NCBI GenBank assembly: GCA_002324875.1
Contig: NTJG01000018.1
Location: 1 to 64,000, forward strand
Reading direction: 5' to 3'
Origin: Lysobacteraceae bacterium NML93-0793
Lineage (GTDB): Bacteria > Pseudomonadota > Gammaproteobacteria > Xanthomonadales > Xanthomonadaceae
Length of the DNA stretch: 64,000 bases
The notes under the pieces were generated by a model that saw only the letters and a list, made by a program, of their open reading frames with translations, had not been told where the DNA came from and ran no database searches. This document shows, one piece after another, positions 1 to 10,245 of this stretch (positions are counted from its first letter, which is position 1; each line of letters begins with the position of its first letter). Made by a program: the position numbers and the translations under genes.

Positions 1-238
1 GCAAGGCAAGTGCGCCAAGCTCGCTGTCACCGCCTGCATGCGAGTCCTTCTGATCCGTCTCAATGCCATGGCCCGAGACGGGACTGAATGGAGAACACTG
101 CCTGGGTGAGAAGACAGTTGCTCCTACAGCACATTCCACAGCTCACCGCCCCCGCCTTGGCCACCGGTGTCGCGCTCGTCAGTCGGGGCAAAAGCTGTCA
201 CCATGCGTCACATCCAAACACACGTTTAGCCCGCCTCG
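1..238. other. Left edge, no supported gene
   Basis: In related genomes the sensor kinase gene pilS sits just before pilR, so its 3' end might be expected here. I translated the three plus frames. One frame is open from the window edge to a TGA at 107-109, and the other two close earlier. None of the short translations resembles the ATPase end of a histidine kinase. If pilS exists it ends left of the window. Confidence 0.4.
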
Positions 239-1654
<1,416 letters not shown>

Positions 1655-1720
1655 GCCTCAAGGACAGGCCGCCCGTCAGGCACGCGAAACACAGAGACGG
1701 CGTGAGAAATCCCGCTTTCG

Positions 1721-1809
1721 GCCGTCATTCCCGCGAAGGCGGGAATCCAGCGCCTTCCGCTCTGAGGCTCAAGGTCACTGTTATTCCCGCCTTTGCCGGG
1801 ATAACGGCC
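1721..1809. repeat. REP-type palindrome pair (copy 1)
   Basis: Two inverted arms each carry the core ATTCCCGC...GCGGGAAT. The left arm (1722-1750) reads GTCATTCCCGCGAAGGCGGG, and the right arm (1779-1809) is a related hairpin in opposite orientation. A second dimer with the same layout lies at 13071-13157. Such dimers are typical intergenic elements mobilised by RAYT transposases. None is encoded in this window. Confidence 0.8.
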
Positions 1810-2089
1810 GTTCGTCAGACCTTCGCTAGCGCTCGCAGACACCGCGCACCCGCGGTACGCGTTACGCCATGCCCTGCACTACCGCACAGCGGGCGCCCTG
1901 CAAGCCCCGCCCAATGCGGTGCCTCCAATTGCCGCGCCCGCCACTGCATCTCCACCTACGCCTGGGAAGACGCGTACGAACTGCAGAAAGCGCGTGGTGA
2001 CATGAGGGGGGGTGAGGCGCATGCCAACCTCAAGCAGACAGGCAGAACGCCGATATCCCTCATAGCCCCTTGACCTTTCACCACCAATC

Positions 2090-2106
2090 GCGTCACTTGG
2101 TGACGC
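2090..2106. promoter_or_regulatory. Perfect inverted repeat upstream of pilA, candidate PilR site
   Basis: GCGTCAC-TTG-GTGACGC is a perfect 7-base inverted repeat with a 3-base spacer. It lies about 97 bases above the -24 element of the pilA promoter, a distance usual for enhancer sites of sigma-54 activators. Assignment to PilR is inference from position only. A small RNA hairpin is the alternative. Confidence 0.35.
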
Positions 2107-2200
2107 TTTACGGCCATTCCCGCGCCTGCGACTCTCACATTCCCATACTGGATTGTGACCGCCGCCCGTCCTGCACTGTTCAGGGCCCGTTTTGAAAGAG

Positions 2201-2218
2201 TTGGCACGCCTCATGCTT
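2201..2218 (+). promoter_or_regulatory. Sigma-54 promoter of pilA
   Basis: TTGGCACGCCTCATGCTT matches the -24/-12 consensus, with the invariant GG (2203-2204) and GC (2215-2216) exactly ten bases apart. Transcription would start near 2228, leaving an 85-base leader before the pilin start. The PilR gene upstream supplies the expected activator. Confidence 0.85.
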
Positions 2219-2313
2219 AACACTCAGCGCACGTGCATTCGCACGGCTGCCCACGGATCGGCACCAGCCGGGCCACGCGGCACGTGGAACCAATCACTCC
2301 TAGGGGATACACC

Positions 2314-2754
2314 ATGAAGAAGATGCAGAAGGGCTTCACCCTGATCGAACTGATGATCGTCGTCGCGATCATTGCCATCCTGGCCGCGATCGCGCTGCCG
2401 GCGTACCAGGACTACGTCGCTCGTTCGCAGGTGTCGGAAGCCATGAGCCTGACGTCGGGCGCCAAGACTGCAGTCGCTGAGTATTACGCTGACAAGGGTG
2501 CATACCCCAGCACCAATACAATGGCCGGCTTGACTGCTACCCCAGGCAGCATCAACGGCAAGTACGTCGCTTCGGTGGGCGTCAGCGCAGGTGGCGTTAT
2601 TACGGCGACGATGAAGTCGGCCACGTCTGCCAGTGCCAAGATCGCAGGCGGCACGTTCACTCTCGTGCCGAACGACGAAGGTGGCAGCATCACGTGGGTC
2701 TGCACCGGCGGCACCATCCAGCCGAAGTTCCGCCCGTCGGCCTGCCGCGCATAA
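2314..2754 (+). CDS. pilA: Type IV major pilin PilA
   Basis: This is the structural subunit of the type IV pilus. The start at 2314 is chosen because it gives a short type IVa leader, MKKMQKG, cut before FTLIEL, and because AGGGGAT lies 7 bases upstream. The open frame upstream would add 27 implausible residues. The mature protein begins with the N-methylated Phe, has Glu at mature position 5 and a hydrophobic helix of about 25 residues. A C-terminal cysteine pair (WVC...SAC) would form the disulfide D-loop. At 146 residues it is a normal type IVa pilin. A sigma-54 promoter precedes it and a terminator follows, so it is probably monocistronic. Confidence 0.95.
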   Translation: MKKMQKGFTLIELMIVVAIIAILAAIALPAYQDYVARSQVSEAMSLTSGAKTAVAEYYADKGAYPSTNTMAGLTATPGSINGKYVASVGVSAGGVITATMKSATSASAKIAGGTFTLVPNDEGGSITWVCTGGTIQPKFRPSACRA

Positions 2755-2772
2755 GCGACAGCGTCACGTTTC

Positions 2773-2806
2773 AAAACAGAAGCCGCGCAAGCGGCTTTTG
2801 TTTTTT
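2773..2806 (+). terminator. Rho-independent terminator after pilA
   Basis: The stem AGCCGC-GCAA-GCGGCT is extended by AAAACA and TTGTTTT flanks and followed by a run of T with one G. It lies 20 bases after the pilA stop and ends 14 bases before the next start, so it separates the abundant pilin message from the downstream glycan genes. Confidence 0.9.
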
Positions 2807-2819
2807 CCAGGATGCGACC

Positions 2820-4637
2820 GTGCGAGATCATTCTCGGCTGATGGCCGCCGCCGGCCCGCTGCTAATCGTGGCCATCGGCCTGCTTCTGTACTGGCCCGGC
2901 CTGCAGGGCGGCTTCGTCTTCGACGACTTCCCGAATCTGGTCCATGATCCGGACTGGAAGGTCACGAGCCTCGAGCCGTCGGCTTGGCACAGGGCGATCG
3001 CGCACGGGATCGCCAGTGGCTCCGGGCGCCCGCTCGCGCTGTTCAGCTTTGCGCTCAATCATTACTTCACCGGGCTTGACCCGTTCTGGCTCAAACTGAC
3101 CGGGCTTGTGCTGCATCTGCTCAACGGCGTGCTGGTCTTCGTGCTGGTGCGGCAACTGTGCGCGCTGATGCCGGCAGCCCGGGCCAACGCAGCGCTCGGC
3201 ACATTCGCCGCGTTGCTCATGGCGCTCGCATGGACTTTGCACCCTCTGCAGGTGTCGAGTGTTCTCTACGTCGTCCAGCGCATGGAGGTGGGCGCCGCCA
3301 CCGGGGTGCTGCTGTGCCTCATTGCGTATACGCGGGCGAGGACCTTGCAGATTGCGGGCCTGCGCTACTGGCCTTGGCTGCTCGTCGCCGCATGCGGCCT
3401 AGCGTTCGGCCTGGGCTTCAAGGAAACCGCGCTGCTCGCGCCCGGATATGCCCTGCTGCTCGAGCTGTTCGCATTCCGCTTTCGCGACGGAACGCGGCGG
3501 CGTCGTGTGATCGGCGGAGTCTATCTGGCGGGCCTGCTCGCGGCGATCGTGTTGTTTCTTGTCCGCATCCTGCCCGGCGCCCTGGCGCCCGACGCCTACG
3601 CATTCCGCGATTTCACGATGGCCGAGCGATTGCTGACCCAGGCACATGTGCTACTGGTGTACCTCGGGCAGATCGCGTTTCCAAGGCCAGAAGCACTCCT
3701 TTTCTATTACGACAACTTTCCCGTTTCGACGAGCCTGACATCGCCTCCGGGAACCTGGATCGGACTGTTCGTTCTGTTCACGCTGGCGATCACAGCGTGG
3801 ATGCTGCGCCGCCTGGCGCCGCTGGCAAGCTTCGGCATCCTCTGGTTCTTTGTGGCCCACGCGCTCAGCAGCAACGTGGTTGCTCTGGAATTGATGTTCG
3901 AGCACCGCAACTATCTCGCGCTCCTCGGAATCGTGCTGGCCGCCACACAGTTGCTTGCGCTGCTTGCTCTCCACCATGACCGCACGGCGCGGCGCATCTA
4001 TGGCGGCCTTCTGGTCACAGGGTTGGCGATCCTTTGCGCCATCCAGGTCCACACGTGGGCGGAACCGTTCCGCCTCGCCTTGACACTGGAGAATCGCAAT
4101 CCCTCATCGCTCCGCGCCAGCTATGACCTCGGCAGACTGATGCTAGAGAAAGCAGGCAACAATCGTGAATCTCCCCTTGTCTCGCTCGCGTTTCTTCAAT
4201 TCGAGCACGCCAGCGAATTGCCGTCCCGGTCGCCCTTGCCCGAGCAGGCCATCGTGATCATGTCGGCGCGCTACGACAGGCCGGTGCCGGACGATGTCTG
4301 GCCACGCATCCGCCATAAAATCGGAGCCGGAGCCGCGGGCCCGGAGCAGATCAGCGCCCTGCACGGCATGATCGAATGCCGCGTGCAAGGCACCTGCGAT
4401 CTGGATGACGAACAGCTCTTTAGAACCCTCCTCGTTGCGCTGGACGCCAATCCGAACGAGGCTTTGATCCGGTCGCTCTATTCCAATTTTGCGTGGGGCG
4501 TACTGGGTGACCGAGCGCTTGCAATCAGAATGATGCAGGAGGCGGTCGACCTGGCCCCCGACGATTCACGCTTCAGAGAGAATCTTGCGCAGTTCAAAGC
4601 GGCCTCAGGAGCCGCGCATGGGCACGACACCTATTAA
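2820..4637 (+). CDS. Polytopic GT-C-like glycosyltransferase with TPR tail
   Basis: This 605-residue protein has roughly ten hydrophobic segments, then a soluble C-terminal third from about residue 400 that looks like TPR helices. The first periplasmic loop has GGFVFDDF, the paired-Asp motif of GT-C enzymes that use polyprenyl-phosphate sugars. Further motifs are HPLQVSSVLYVVQRM and EHRNYLAL, as in TMTC/PMT-like proteins. Start GTG 2820 has AGGA 7 bases upstream; ATG 2841 is the alternative. It directly follows pilA and its terminator. By analogy with pilin glycosyltransferases such as TfpW next to pilA in Pseudomonas, I infer that it may glycosylate the pilin. Acceptor and donor are unknown. 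Confidence 0.6.
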   Translation: MRDHSRLMAAAGPLLIVAIGLLLYWPGLQGGFVFDDFPNLVHDPDWKVTSLEPSAWHRAIAHGIASGSGRPLALFSFALNHYFTGLDPFWLKLTGLVLHLLNGVLVFVLVRQLCALMPAARANAALGTFAALLMALAWTLHPLQVSSVLYVVQRMEVGAATGVLLCLIAYTRARTLQIAGLRYWPWLLVAACGLAFGLGFKETALLAPGYALLLELFAFRFRDGTRRRRVIGGVYLAGLLAAIVLFLVRILPGALAPDAYAFRDFTMAERLLTQAHVLLVYLGQIAFPRPEALLFYYDNFPVSTSLTSPPGTWIGLFVLFTLAITAWMLRRLAPLASFGILWFFVAHALSSNVVALELMFEHRNYLALLGIVLAATQLLALLALHHDRTARRIYGGLLVTGLAILCAIQVHTWAEPFRLALTLENRNPSSLRASYDLGRLMLEKAGNNRESPLVSLAFLQFEHASELPSRSPLPEQAIVIMSARYDRPVPDDVWPRIRHKIGAGAAGPEQISALHGMIECRVQGTCDLDDEQLFRTLLVALDANPNEALIRSLYSNFAWGVLGDRALAIRMMQEAVDLAPDDSRFRENLAQFKAASGAAHGHDTY

Positions 4638-4706
4638 AGTCCCGGGTATGACGAGCCGTGCTGCTTGACCGCTGCGCAACCTTTGCCTGCCATCCACCTC
4701 GACATC

Positions 4707-5888
4707 ATGACTTCCGATTTCATTACGTTTGGTGCGCCCCAGATTCAGGAGGCCGAAATTTCGGAAGTGGAGGCCTGCCTGCGCTCAGGCTGGCTGGGCA
4801 CAGGCCCGCGGGTAGCGCAGTTCGAGAAAGACTTCGCCCTCTACAAGGGGCTGGCACATACGCAGGCGGCAGCGCTCAACTCCTGCACCGCCGCGCTGCA
4901 TGTCGGGATGGTGGCCGCCAATCTTGAACCCGGCAGCGAGGTCGTCACCACACCGCTGACGTTTTGCGCCACCGCCAACGCGATCATCCATGCAGGCTTG
5001 ACGCCGGTGCTCGCGGATGTCGACCCCGTCACACAATGCATCGACCCCGCTGCGATCGAGGCGGCAATCACGCCACGCACCAGCGCGATCCTTCCGGTGC
5101 ACTTCGCAGGGCGCCCCTGTGACATGGATCGCATCATGCAGATCGCGGACCGCCACGGCCTGATGGTGATCGAGGATTGCGCCCACGCCATCGAAACCGA
5201 ATACCGGGGGCGCAAGGCCGGCACGTTCGGCGACATCGGCTGTTTCAGTTTCTACTCCACCAAGAACGTGGCAACTGGCGAAGGTGGAATGATCATCTCC
5301 AGTGACGATGCGCTGATCGCACGCGCCAAGGTGCTTGCGTTGCATGGTATGAGCAAGGACGCGTGGCACCGGTTCGGGGATGTCGGCTACCGCCACTACC
5401 AGGTAGTCGACATCGGATTCAAATACAACATGATGGATCTGCAGGCGGCGATCGGCCTGCATCAGCTCGAGCGCGTGGACGCCAACTGGACGAGACGCCA
5501 GCACATCTGGCAGCAGTACATGGCGGCGTTCGCGGACCTGCCGGTAGGGCTGCCGGCGCCGGTCGAGCAGGACACCCGCCATGGCTACCACCTGTTCACG
5601 CCGCTGATTGCACCCGACGCGGAAGGGCCAACACGGGACGACGCCCTCGAGCTCATGCATCGCCATGGCATCGGTGTCGGCGTCCACTACCTGTCCCTCC
5701 CCGAACATCCCGTCTACCAGCAGCGGTTCGGTTGGCGCCCGGAGCAGTGGCCCAACGCTGAGCGCATCGGCAGGCAGACGATCAGCCTGCCGATCTCACC
5801 CAAACTGGTCGACTCGGACATCGCGCGCGTGATCGCCGCGTTCCGGAGCCTGTTCCAGCATCGCGCCCCCGCGGCGGCGACCGGTTGA
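4707..5888 (+). CDS. DegT/DnrJ/EryC1/StrS sugar aminotransferase
   Basis: A PLP-dependent enzyme that transaminates nucleotide keto-sugars to amino sugars in the cytoplasm. The N-terminal consensus GAPQIQEAEISEVEACLRSG, the cofactor region VIEDCAHAIET and the Schiff-base lysine in FSFYSTKNVATGEGG (about residue 190) are all present. The length of 393 residues is typical. Start ATG 4707 is chosen because the protein then begins just before the conserved core; an in-frame TTG at 4665 would add 14 residues, and neither start has a clear ribosome site. It lies 69 bases after the GT-C gene, suggesting that an amino sugar is made for the same glycan. The exact sugar cannot be told. Confidence 0.85.
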   Translation: MTSDFITFGAPQIQEAEISEVEACLRSGWLGTGPRVAQFEKDFALYKGLAHTQAAALNSCTAALHVGMVAANLEPGSEVVTTPLTFCATANAIIHAGLTPVLADVDPVTQCIDPAAIEAAITPRTSAILPVHFAGRPCDMDRIMQIADRHGLMVIEDCAHAIETEYRGRKAGTFGDIGCFSFYSTKNVATGEGGMIISSDDALIARAKVLALHGMSKDAWHRFGDVGYRHYQVVDIGFKYNMMDLQAAIGLHQLERVDANWTRRQHIWQQYMAAFADLPVGLPAPVEQDTRHGYHLFTPLIAPDAEGPTRDDALELMHRHGIGVGVHYLSLPEHPVYQQRFGWRPEQWPNAERIGRQTISLPISPKLVDSDIARVIAAFRSLFQHRAPAAATG

Positions 5889-5897
5889 GACGAAGCG

Positions 5898-6821
5898 ATG
5901 CATGCCCGTATGCGCCGCCTCCTCGGCGGCACGCTCATCGCCGTGGCGATCGGCTATCTCGCCTACTCCCTTCGGGGCAGCGGTGACACTCTGCTCCAGT
6001 CGCTGCGCGACACCGATGGGCTGGCGTGGACACTCGCCATCGCCGTGTTCGTACCGATGTTTCTAGTACAGGGGCTCTACCACGCCGACACTCTGCGCCT
6101 GATGGATTGCTCGGCTGCTCCGGATACGCGGCGTGCGGACCTGTCGGCTTACCTGCAGTCGCAAATCGTCCGTTACGTTCCAGGGAAGGTTTGGGGACTG
6201 CTGTACCAGGTCGAGGCATCGCGTATGCGCCACCCGGCGAGTCGCGTGCTCGGCGCCAATCTCTGGCAGACCGCGGTCACCAACCTGCTGTCGCTCGGGA
6301 TCGCCGCCGCGCTGATCCTGCCGGCAACGGGCCGCGCACCGGCCTGGTTGGCGCTATTGGTTGCACTTGCCAGCCTGGCAGGCGTCGAGTGGCTGCACAG
6401 GTCGAAACGACCCGGGCGCTGGTATGGACTTCTGTTGGCATCAATTCCGCTGATGGCTCGCCTGCGCGGAGCCGCCCCCCCCGCTCCACGCGCATGGCGC
6501 GGCACGTCACTGCTGACCGCGGAGTGGCTGTTTTTCGCCGTCGGCTTGTGCCTGTTGTTGTGGAGCAGGCTTCCAGTCGAACACATGGGTGCGGTCGTCG
6601 GCTGGTATGCCGCCAGCAGTACGTTCGCGCTCGCGGCCGTTGTGGTCCCTGCCGGGCTTGCGGTCCGGGAAGCACTGTTTGTCGGTGGACACGATCTGAT
6701 TGCCGGAAGCAGCGAACTGCTGCTGGTGTTCGCGGCCCAGGTGCGCGTGTCACTGCTGGCGGCTGAATGTCTGGCCTGCATGCTCGCGACGCTGCATCAG
6801 CGGACTCGCCGTCATGTCTGA
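5898..6821 (+). CDS. LPG-synthase-TM/UPF0104 flippase-like membrane protein
   Basis: A 307-residue protein with about eight hydrophobic helices and no soluble domain. The segment IVRYVPGKVWGLLYQ (about residues 93-107) matches the RY-PGK-W signature of the lysylphosphatidylglycerol-synthase transmembrane family (AglD/MprF N-domain type), whose members are often found in glycan loci as suspected lipid-sugar flippases. It begins 9 bases after the aminotransferase and overlaps the next methyltransferase by 8 bases, so the three are translated together. Substrate unknown. Confidence 0.65.
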   Translation: MHARMRRLLGGTLIAVAIGYLAYSLRGSGDTLLQSLRDTDGLAWTLAIAVFVPMFLVQGLYHADTLRLMDCSAAPDTRRADLSAYLQSQIVRYVPGKVWGLLYQVEASRMRHPASRVLGANLWQTAVTNLLSLGIAAALILPATGRAPAWLALLVALASLAGVEWLHRSKRPGRWYGLLLASIPLMARLRGAAPPAPRAWRGTSLLTAEWLFFAVGLCLLLWSRLPVEHMGAVVGWYAASSTFALAAVVVPAGLAVREALFVGGHDLIAGSSELLLVFAAQVRVSLLAAECLACMLATLHQRTRRHV

Positions 6822-7575
6822 ACATGACCGCCGGGCGCTGCGCGACCATTGGGACAGGCTGTCGGCGCTGGATCCCGACCGCTCGATTATCGACCCCAAT
6901 GACCGTCGCGGACACAAGAACCGGTATCTGGCCGGCCTGCGCGATACCGCGATGCTGGAAAGCCTGCTCGATGTGCCTGCGGGGAGCGTGCTGCTCGACT
7001 ACGGCTGCGGCAGTGGCAGTGGCAGCAGGACGTTACTCCAAGCGGGCTGGCAGGTCATCGGCCTGGACATCTCGACACCGCTGCTGCAGCAGGCAAGGAC
7101 TCGATGTGCCGGGCATGCGGATCACGCGATGTTCGCCACGACAGATGGCCGCACGGTACCGCTGGCAGATGGCTCGATCGCTGCGGCCATCACCTACGGC
7201 GTCCTGATCTACTGCGTATCGGACGAAGAGCTCGTGCATCTACTTGGCGAGTTCAGGCGGGCGCTGCAGCCTGGCGGACGGCTGATCCTCGTCGAACAGG
7301 TGAAGCGCCAAGACCGCATTGCCGAGCAGGGACTCAAACGGTTCCGGACGATCGAAGCTTGGCATCGTCACCTCACCGACGCCGGATTCAGCGTCGATCG
7401 AAGCACTGTTCTGCGCCACGGCCGTTTCCCCGGAACGATTGCCTTGCAGCGCGGACTCGTACCTCGCGCCCTGTGGCGCGGCATGGCGAAACTCGAGCGG
7501 CTGGTCGGTGCGGCGGGCGTTGCGCCGTGGGACTACGCGGACGTCCGCCTGGTGGCTCGCGCACCTTCGGCCTGA
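6814..7575 (+). CDS. Class I SAM-dependent methyltransferase
   Basis: A 253-residue cytoplasmic methyltransferase. Motif I is LLDYGCGSGSGS (about residues 55-66), followed by the acidic strand end VIGLDIS and the post-motif segments ITYGVLIYC and ALQPGGRLILVE, typical of the Methyltransf_11 fold. ATG 6814 lies inside the end of the flippase-like gene (8-base overlap). Its 3' end overlaps the convergent GNAT gene by 43 bases. Within this glycan block it probably methylates a sugar or lipid-linked intermediate, but the substrate is inference only. Confidence 0.8.
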   Translation: MSEHDRRALRDHWDRLSALDPDRSIIDPNDRRGHKNRYLAGLRDTAMLESLLDVPAGSVLLDYGCGSGSGSRTLLQAGWQVIGLDISTPLLQQARTRCAGHADHAMFATTDGRTVPLADGSIAAAITYGVLIYCVSDEELVHLLGEFRRALQPGGRLILVEQVKRQDRIAEQGLKRFRTIEAWHRHLTDAGFSVDRSTVLRHGRFPGTIALQRGLVPRALWRGMAKLERLVGAAGVAPWDYADVRLVARAPSA

Positions 7576-8411
7576 GCAGCGCCATCGCGCCGCCGCCACC
7601 GGTAGTGCGCGGCATAGGCCATCACGAACACGCTTCCCAACGCGTTAATTCCCAGGTCGGAGGTCCATTCGGTGAACTGCACCCCGCCCCATGCTTCTTT
7701 GTAATGAAGCAGACCCGGCTGCGGTGATGCCAGGAAATCGAATGCACGCAGCCCACGTGACCGGGCAGCTTCGAGCATCGCCAGATACAGCAGGTCGGAT
7801 GGATGGTGGGCGCGTACCGCCGGGGCGTGCGCGCCGTGGAGATAGAGCCCCCGCTCCCCTTTGCGGCCCGTGCAGACGAAGCCCACGACCTGCTCATCCA
7901 GCAGTGCGACCGTACCGGCGTGGGGCGCCAACACCTCGAAATACGCAAGTGAGTACCGGGGCGCACCGCCTTGGCGGATCACCGTATCCACATAGAGCGA
8001 ATGCATCGCGGGTGCGTCTTCGCGGGTCGCTTGCCGCAGTTTCAGAGGAGTACGACGTCGTCGATTGAGCGTGCGCCGTCCCTTGTCGGTGGCCTCGGCG
8101 CGCCAGCCCTGCAGGTCGGGCAGGCGACAGGCCGGTTGCCGATAGCGTGCGTACCTGGCGCTGTCCGCCAAAGGCCGGTTCGCCACGAATCTCAGCGCAT
8201 GCACGCCGGCCGCCCGCGCGACCGTGCGCGTCGGCGCGAGCAGACTTGCAGGGTCGCCTTCGCTGCCCGAAACGAAGTCGACAAAACCGATCCGCCACGG
8301 CCCCTTCTGGAACACGGTCAGAGTCGCGTCGACGCCATCGACGGCCAGGACCCGGGCGCCGAACCCGGCCGCCAGACAGTCAGCCCATTGTGTGCCGTCG
8401 ACATCGATCAT
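7533..8411 (-). CDS. GNAT/FemAB-like N-acyltransferase
   Basis: A 292-residue protein whose C-terminal half matches the Acetyltransf_6 (FemAB-like GNAT) pattern: AGTVALLDEQVVGFVCT, LYLHGAHAP and DLLYLAMLEAARSRGLRAFDF, ending with the FDFLASPQPGLLHYKEAWGG block that closes this fold. The N-terminal half is a second, weaker copy of the fold, as is usual for FemAB-like proteins. Such enzymes acylate amino sugars or peptides in exopolysaccharide loci. The start at 8411 forms an ATGA overlap with the stop of the GT4 gene, making it the last gene of a four-gene minus-strand operon. Confidence 0.7.
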   Translation of the reverse strand: MIDVDGTQWADCLAAGFGARVLAVDGVDATLTVFQKGPWRIGFVDFVSGSEGDPASLLAPTRTVARAAGVHALRFVANRPLADSARYARYRQPACRLPDLQGWRAEATDKGRRTLNRRRRTPLKLRQATREDAPAMHSLYVDTVIRQGGAPRYSLAYFEVLAPHAGTVALLDEQVVGFVCTGRKGERGLYLHGAHAPAVRAHHPSDLLYLAMLEAARSRGLRAFDFLASPQPGLLHYKEAWGGVQFTEWTSDLGINALGSVFVMAYAAHYRWRRRDGAAQAEGARATRRTSA

Positions 8412-9541
8412 GCCGCGACCTCCCAGTCGTCGAGCAGACGCCTGGCCGTGGTCGACGGATGGAAGGCCCTCGCACACGCGGTGATCGCATCCGCGTCGAT
8501 CCGCCCCTCAAAACTTGCCCGGATCGCGTCCGCGAAAGCAGCCGGCTCCACGCCGGCCGACAGCCAGCCGAGACCCGGCTGGACCAGTGCAGGCAGATCG
8601 CCCACCGGCATGGACACGACCGGCACGCCAGCAGTCATCGCATCGGAGAAAACGACCGGAATACTCTCGATCCGCGACGGCAGCAGCAGCCGGTCCGAAT
8701 CCGCAAGAGCGTTGGCCGCCTCGACAGTGCCGAGGAAGCCACTGAGTCGGACAGGTCGACTGGCGAGCTGCAAACGCATGATGTGGGAGCGCACCCGGTC
8801 CTCCATGGGTCCGCCGCCCGCGATGTGGACCTCGCCAATGCTGCGCCAGTCGTCATCACGTAGCAGTTCGAGTGCATCCAGAAGCAGATCGACGCCCTTG
8901 TTCGGATGCCACCGCCCGAGAAACAGGTAGCGGTAGGGCGGCGCCGCGCGCACCGGGTCCGTCCGCACGACCTCCAGCGCACGCGCGCTGGGCAGGAATT
9001 CGAACGGGCGCCCGCACACGCGCTGCGCGTCGCGGGCCAGCACATGGCCGTCGGCATACGCTGCCGAGGCACCCTTGCCGACAGCGGCCAGCATTCGTCT
9101 CACGCCCGGCAACCGGCCGAGTGACCAGATATCGCTGCCGAGCGCCCAGGTCGAGTACGGCACCCCGTGCTGACGCAGCAGACTGCGCGCCGCCCATCCT
9201 GAGGGCAGCAGCCAAAGGGCGAGCGTGTGCGCAAGCCGCCGATCGCCGTTCGCGGCGAGCGCCTGCCGCCGGAGCGAACGCAGGGCGCCGAGGATCCGCG
9301 GCCAGTGCCATGGGCGCAATGGTGAAAGCAGCGACAGTGGCCGGTCGCCGGCGCTGAAGCGGTAAACCTCCAATCCGTCCGGAGTGCGCTCGCGGGTCTC
9401 CGACGGCCCCGGTGCGACCACGCGCACATCTATGAACGGCTGCAGCGCGCGCGCGAGATCAGCCACGAATGCGCCGGCGGCCTCGCTCCCCGGCTGCTCG
9501 CCGGGATACGAGGTCGTGATCAACAACACCGTTCGCCTCAT
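8408..9541 (-). CDS. GT4-type glycosyltransferase
   Basis: A 377-residue GT-B-fold enzyme. The N-terminal Rossmann lobe starts VLLITTSYPGEQPGSEAAGAF, and the C-terminal lobe has LFLGRWHPNKGVDLLLDAL and the donor-site block RIESIPVVFSDAM. The usual E-x7-E pair of family 4 is E-x7-D here. Start ATG 9541 is chosen because the open frame upstream has no family match and because it forms an ATGA overlap with the stop of the methyltransferase above. It probably transfers one sugar from an activated nucleotide in the glycan made by this cluster. Confidence 0.82.
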   Translation of the reverse strand: MRRTVLLITTSYPGEQPGSEAAGAFVADLARALQPFIDVRVVAPGPSETRERTPDGLEVYRFSAGDRPLSLLSPLRPWHWPRILGALRSLRRQALAANGDRRLAHTLALWLLPSGWAARSLLRQHGVPYSTWALGSDIWSLGRLPGVRRMLAAVGKGASAAYADGHVLARDAQRVCGRPFEFLPSARALEVVRTDPVRAAPPYRYLFLGRWHPNKGVDLLLDALELLRDDDWRSIGEVHIAGGGPMEDRVRSHIMRLQLASRPVRLSGFLGTVEAANALADSDRLLLPSRIESIPVVFSDAMTAGVPVVSMPVGDLPALVQPGLGWLSAGVEPAAFADAIRASFEGRIDADAITACARAFHPSTTARRLLDDWEVAA

Positions 9542-10245
9542 CGCCGGATGGCCACTGCAACGTGGCCTTGAGCCATCGCGGACCAGCGCGGCCACATCCG
9601 CGCTCCCAGCCAGCCGGCCAGGTTCACGAGCACGACAGCCGGCACGGCAACCGGCGCAAGCCATGCGCCGTGCCGCGCGGCTGCCACTGGCCCAGCGATC
9701 GCCATTGCCGTCAGCATCACAGCAGTGCGGAGGGAATGTCCTCGCGCTTCGATCCGTTCGATGCGCAATCCGCAGGCGGCAAGTCGACATTCCCAGCCAT
9801 GTGCGGTCCAACGCTGAAAATCATGGGGAGCATCGTGCACCGGGTACAGGAAGGGCATGGACAGCATGGCGACACCACCGGGCACCAGCACCCGGGCGAT
9901 TTCGGCCAGCACCTGTTCGGGACCGTTCACATGCTCGAGAACCTCGAGGCACAACACGCCGTCCACCGAAGAATCACTCAGTGGCAGGCGACGCCCATCT
10001 GCAAATACATCGGGTCTCGCGTTGTAGAGCGCGCCGCCAGTTGCCGGGTAATCGAGCGCGAGATAACGCGCGCCGGCAGCGAGCTTGGTTTCTGTCCAGC
10101 GATCGGCGGCGCCGATATCGAGGACCAGCCCCTTGCACCGCAGGAGCTCGGGCGCGATGTCATCCTCTTCGAGCAGCCACTGGGGATGCAGCGGTGTCCG
10201 TCGCAGCCAGCGGGCAAGCGCTCCCGGCAGGCCCCGCGGTTTCAC
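9538..10245 (-). CDS. SAM-dependent methyltransferase with hydrophobic C-terminus
   Basis: A 235-residue class I methyltransferase. Motif I is divergent (LVLDIGAADRW). VDGVLCLEVLEHV and LVPGGVAMLSMPFLYPVHDAPHDFQRW match the Methyltransf_11 group found in O-antigen loci. Residues about 180-220 contain one or two hydrophobic stretches that could associate with the membrane. The start is GTG, sharing GTGA with the stop of the preceding GT2 gene, and its own stop shares ATGA with the GT4 gene. Sugar methylation is the likely role by context. Confidence 0.75.
   Translation of the reverse strand: MKPRGLPGALARWLRRTPLHPQWLLEEDDIAPELLRCKGLVLDIGAADRWTETKLAAGARYLALDYPATGGALYNARPDVFADGRRLPLSDSSVDGVLCLEVLEHVNGPEQVLAEIARVLVPGGVAMLSMPFLYPVHDAPHDFQRWTAHGWECRLAACGLRIERIEARGHSLRTAVMLTAMAIAGPVAAARHGAWLAPVAVPAVVLVNLAGWLGARMWPRWSAMAQGHVAVAIRR

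Larger units (their letters stand above)
1655..2200. other. Long pilR-pilA intergenic region, no gene supported
   Basis: About 550 bases with no convincing coding sequence; the short open frames have no recognisable product. The stretch holds a REP-type palindrome pair (1721-1809) and a perfect inverted repeat (2090-2106) about 100 bases above the pilA promoter. Both are listed separately. Confidence 0.5.

Noticed and set aside
1956..2207. Minus-strand small gene between pilR and pilA
   Set aside because: No ribosome site or family match, and it runs across the pilA promoter elements.
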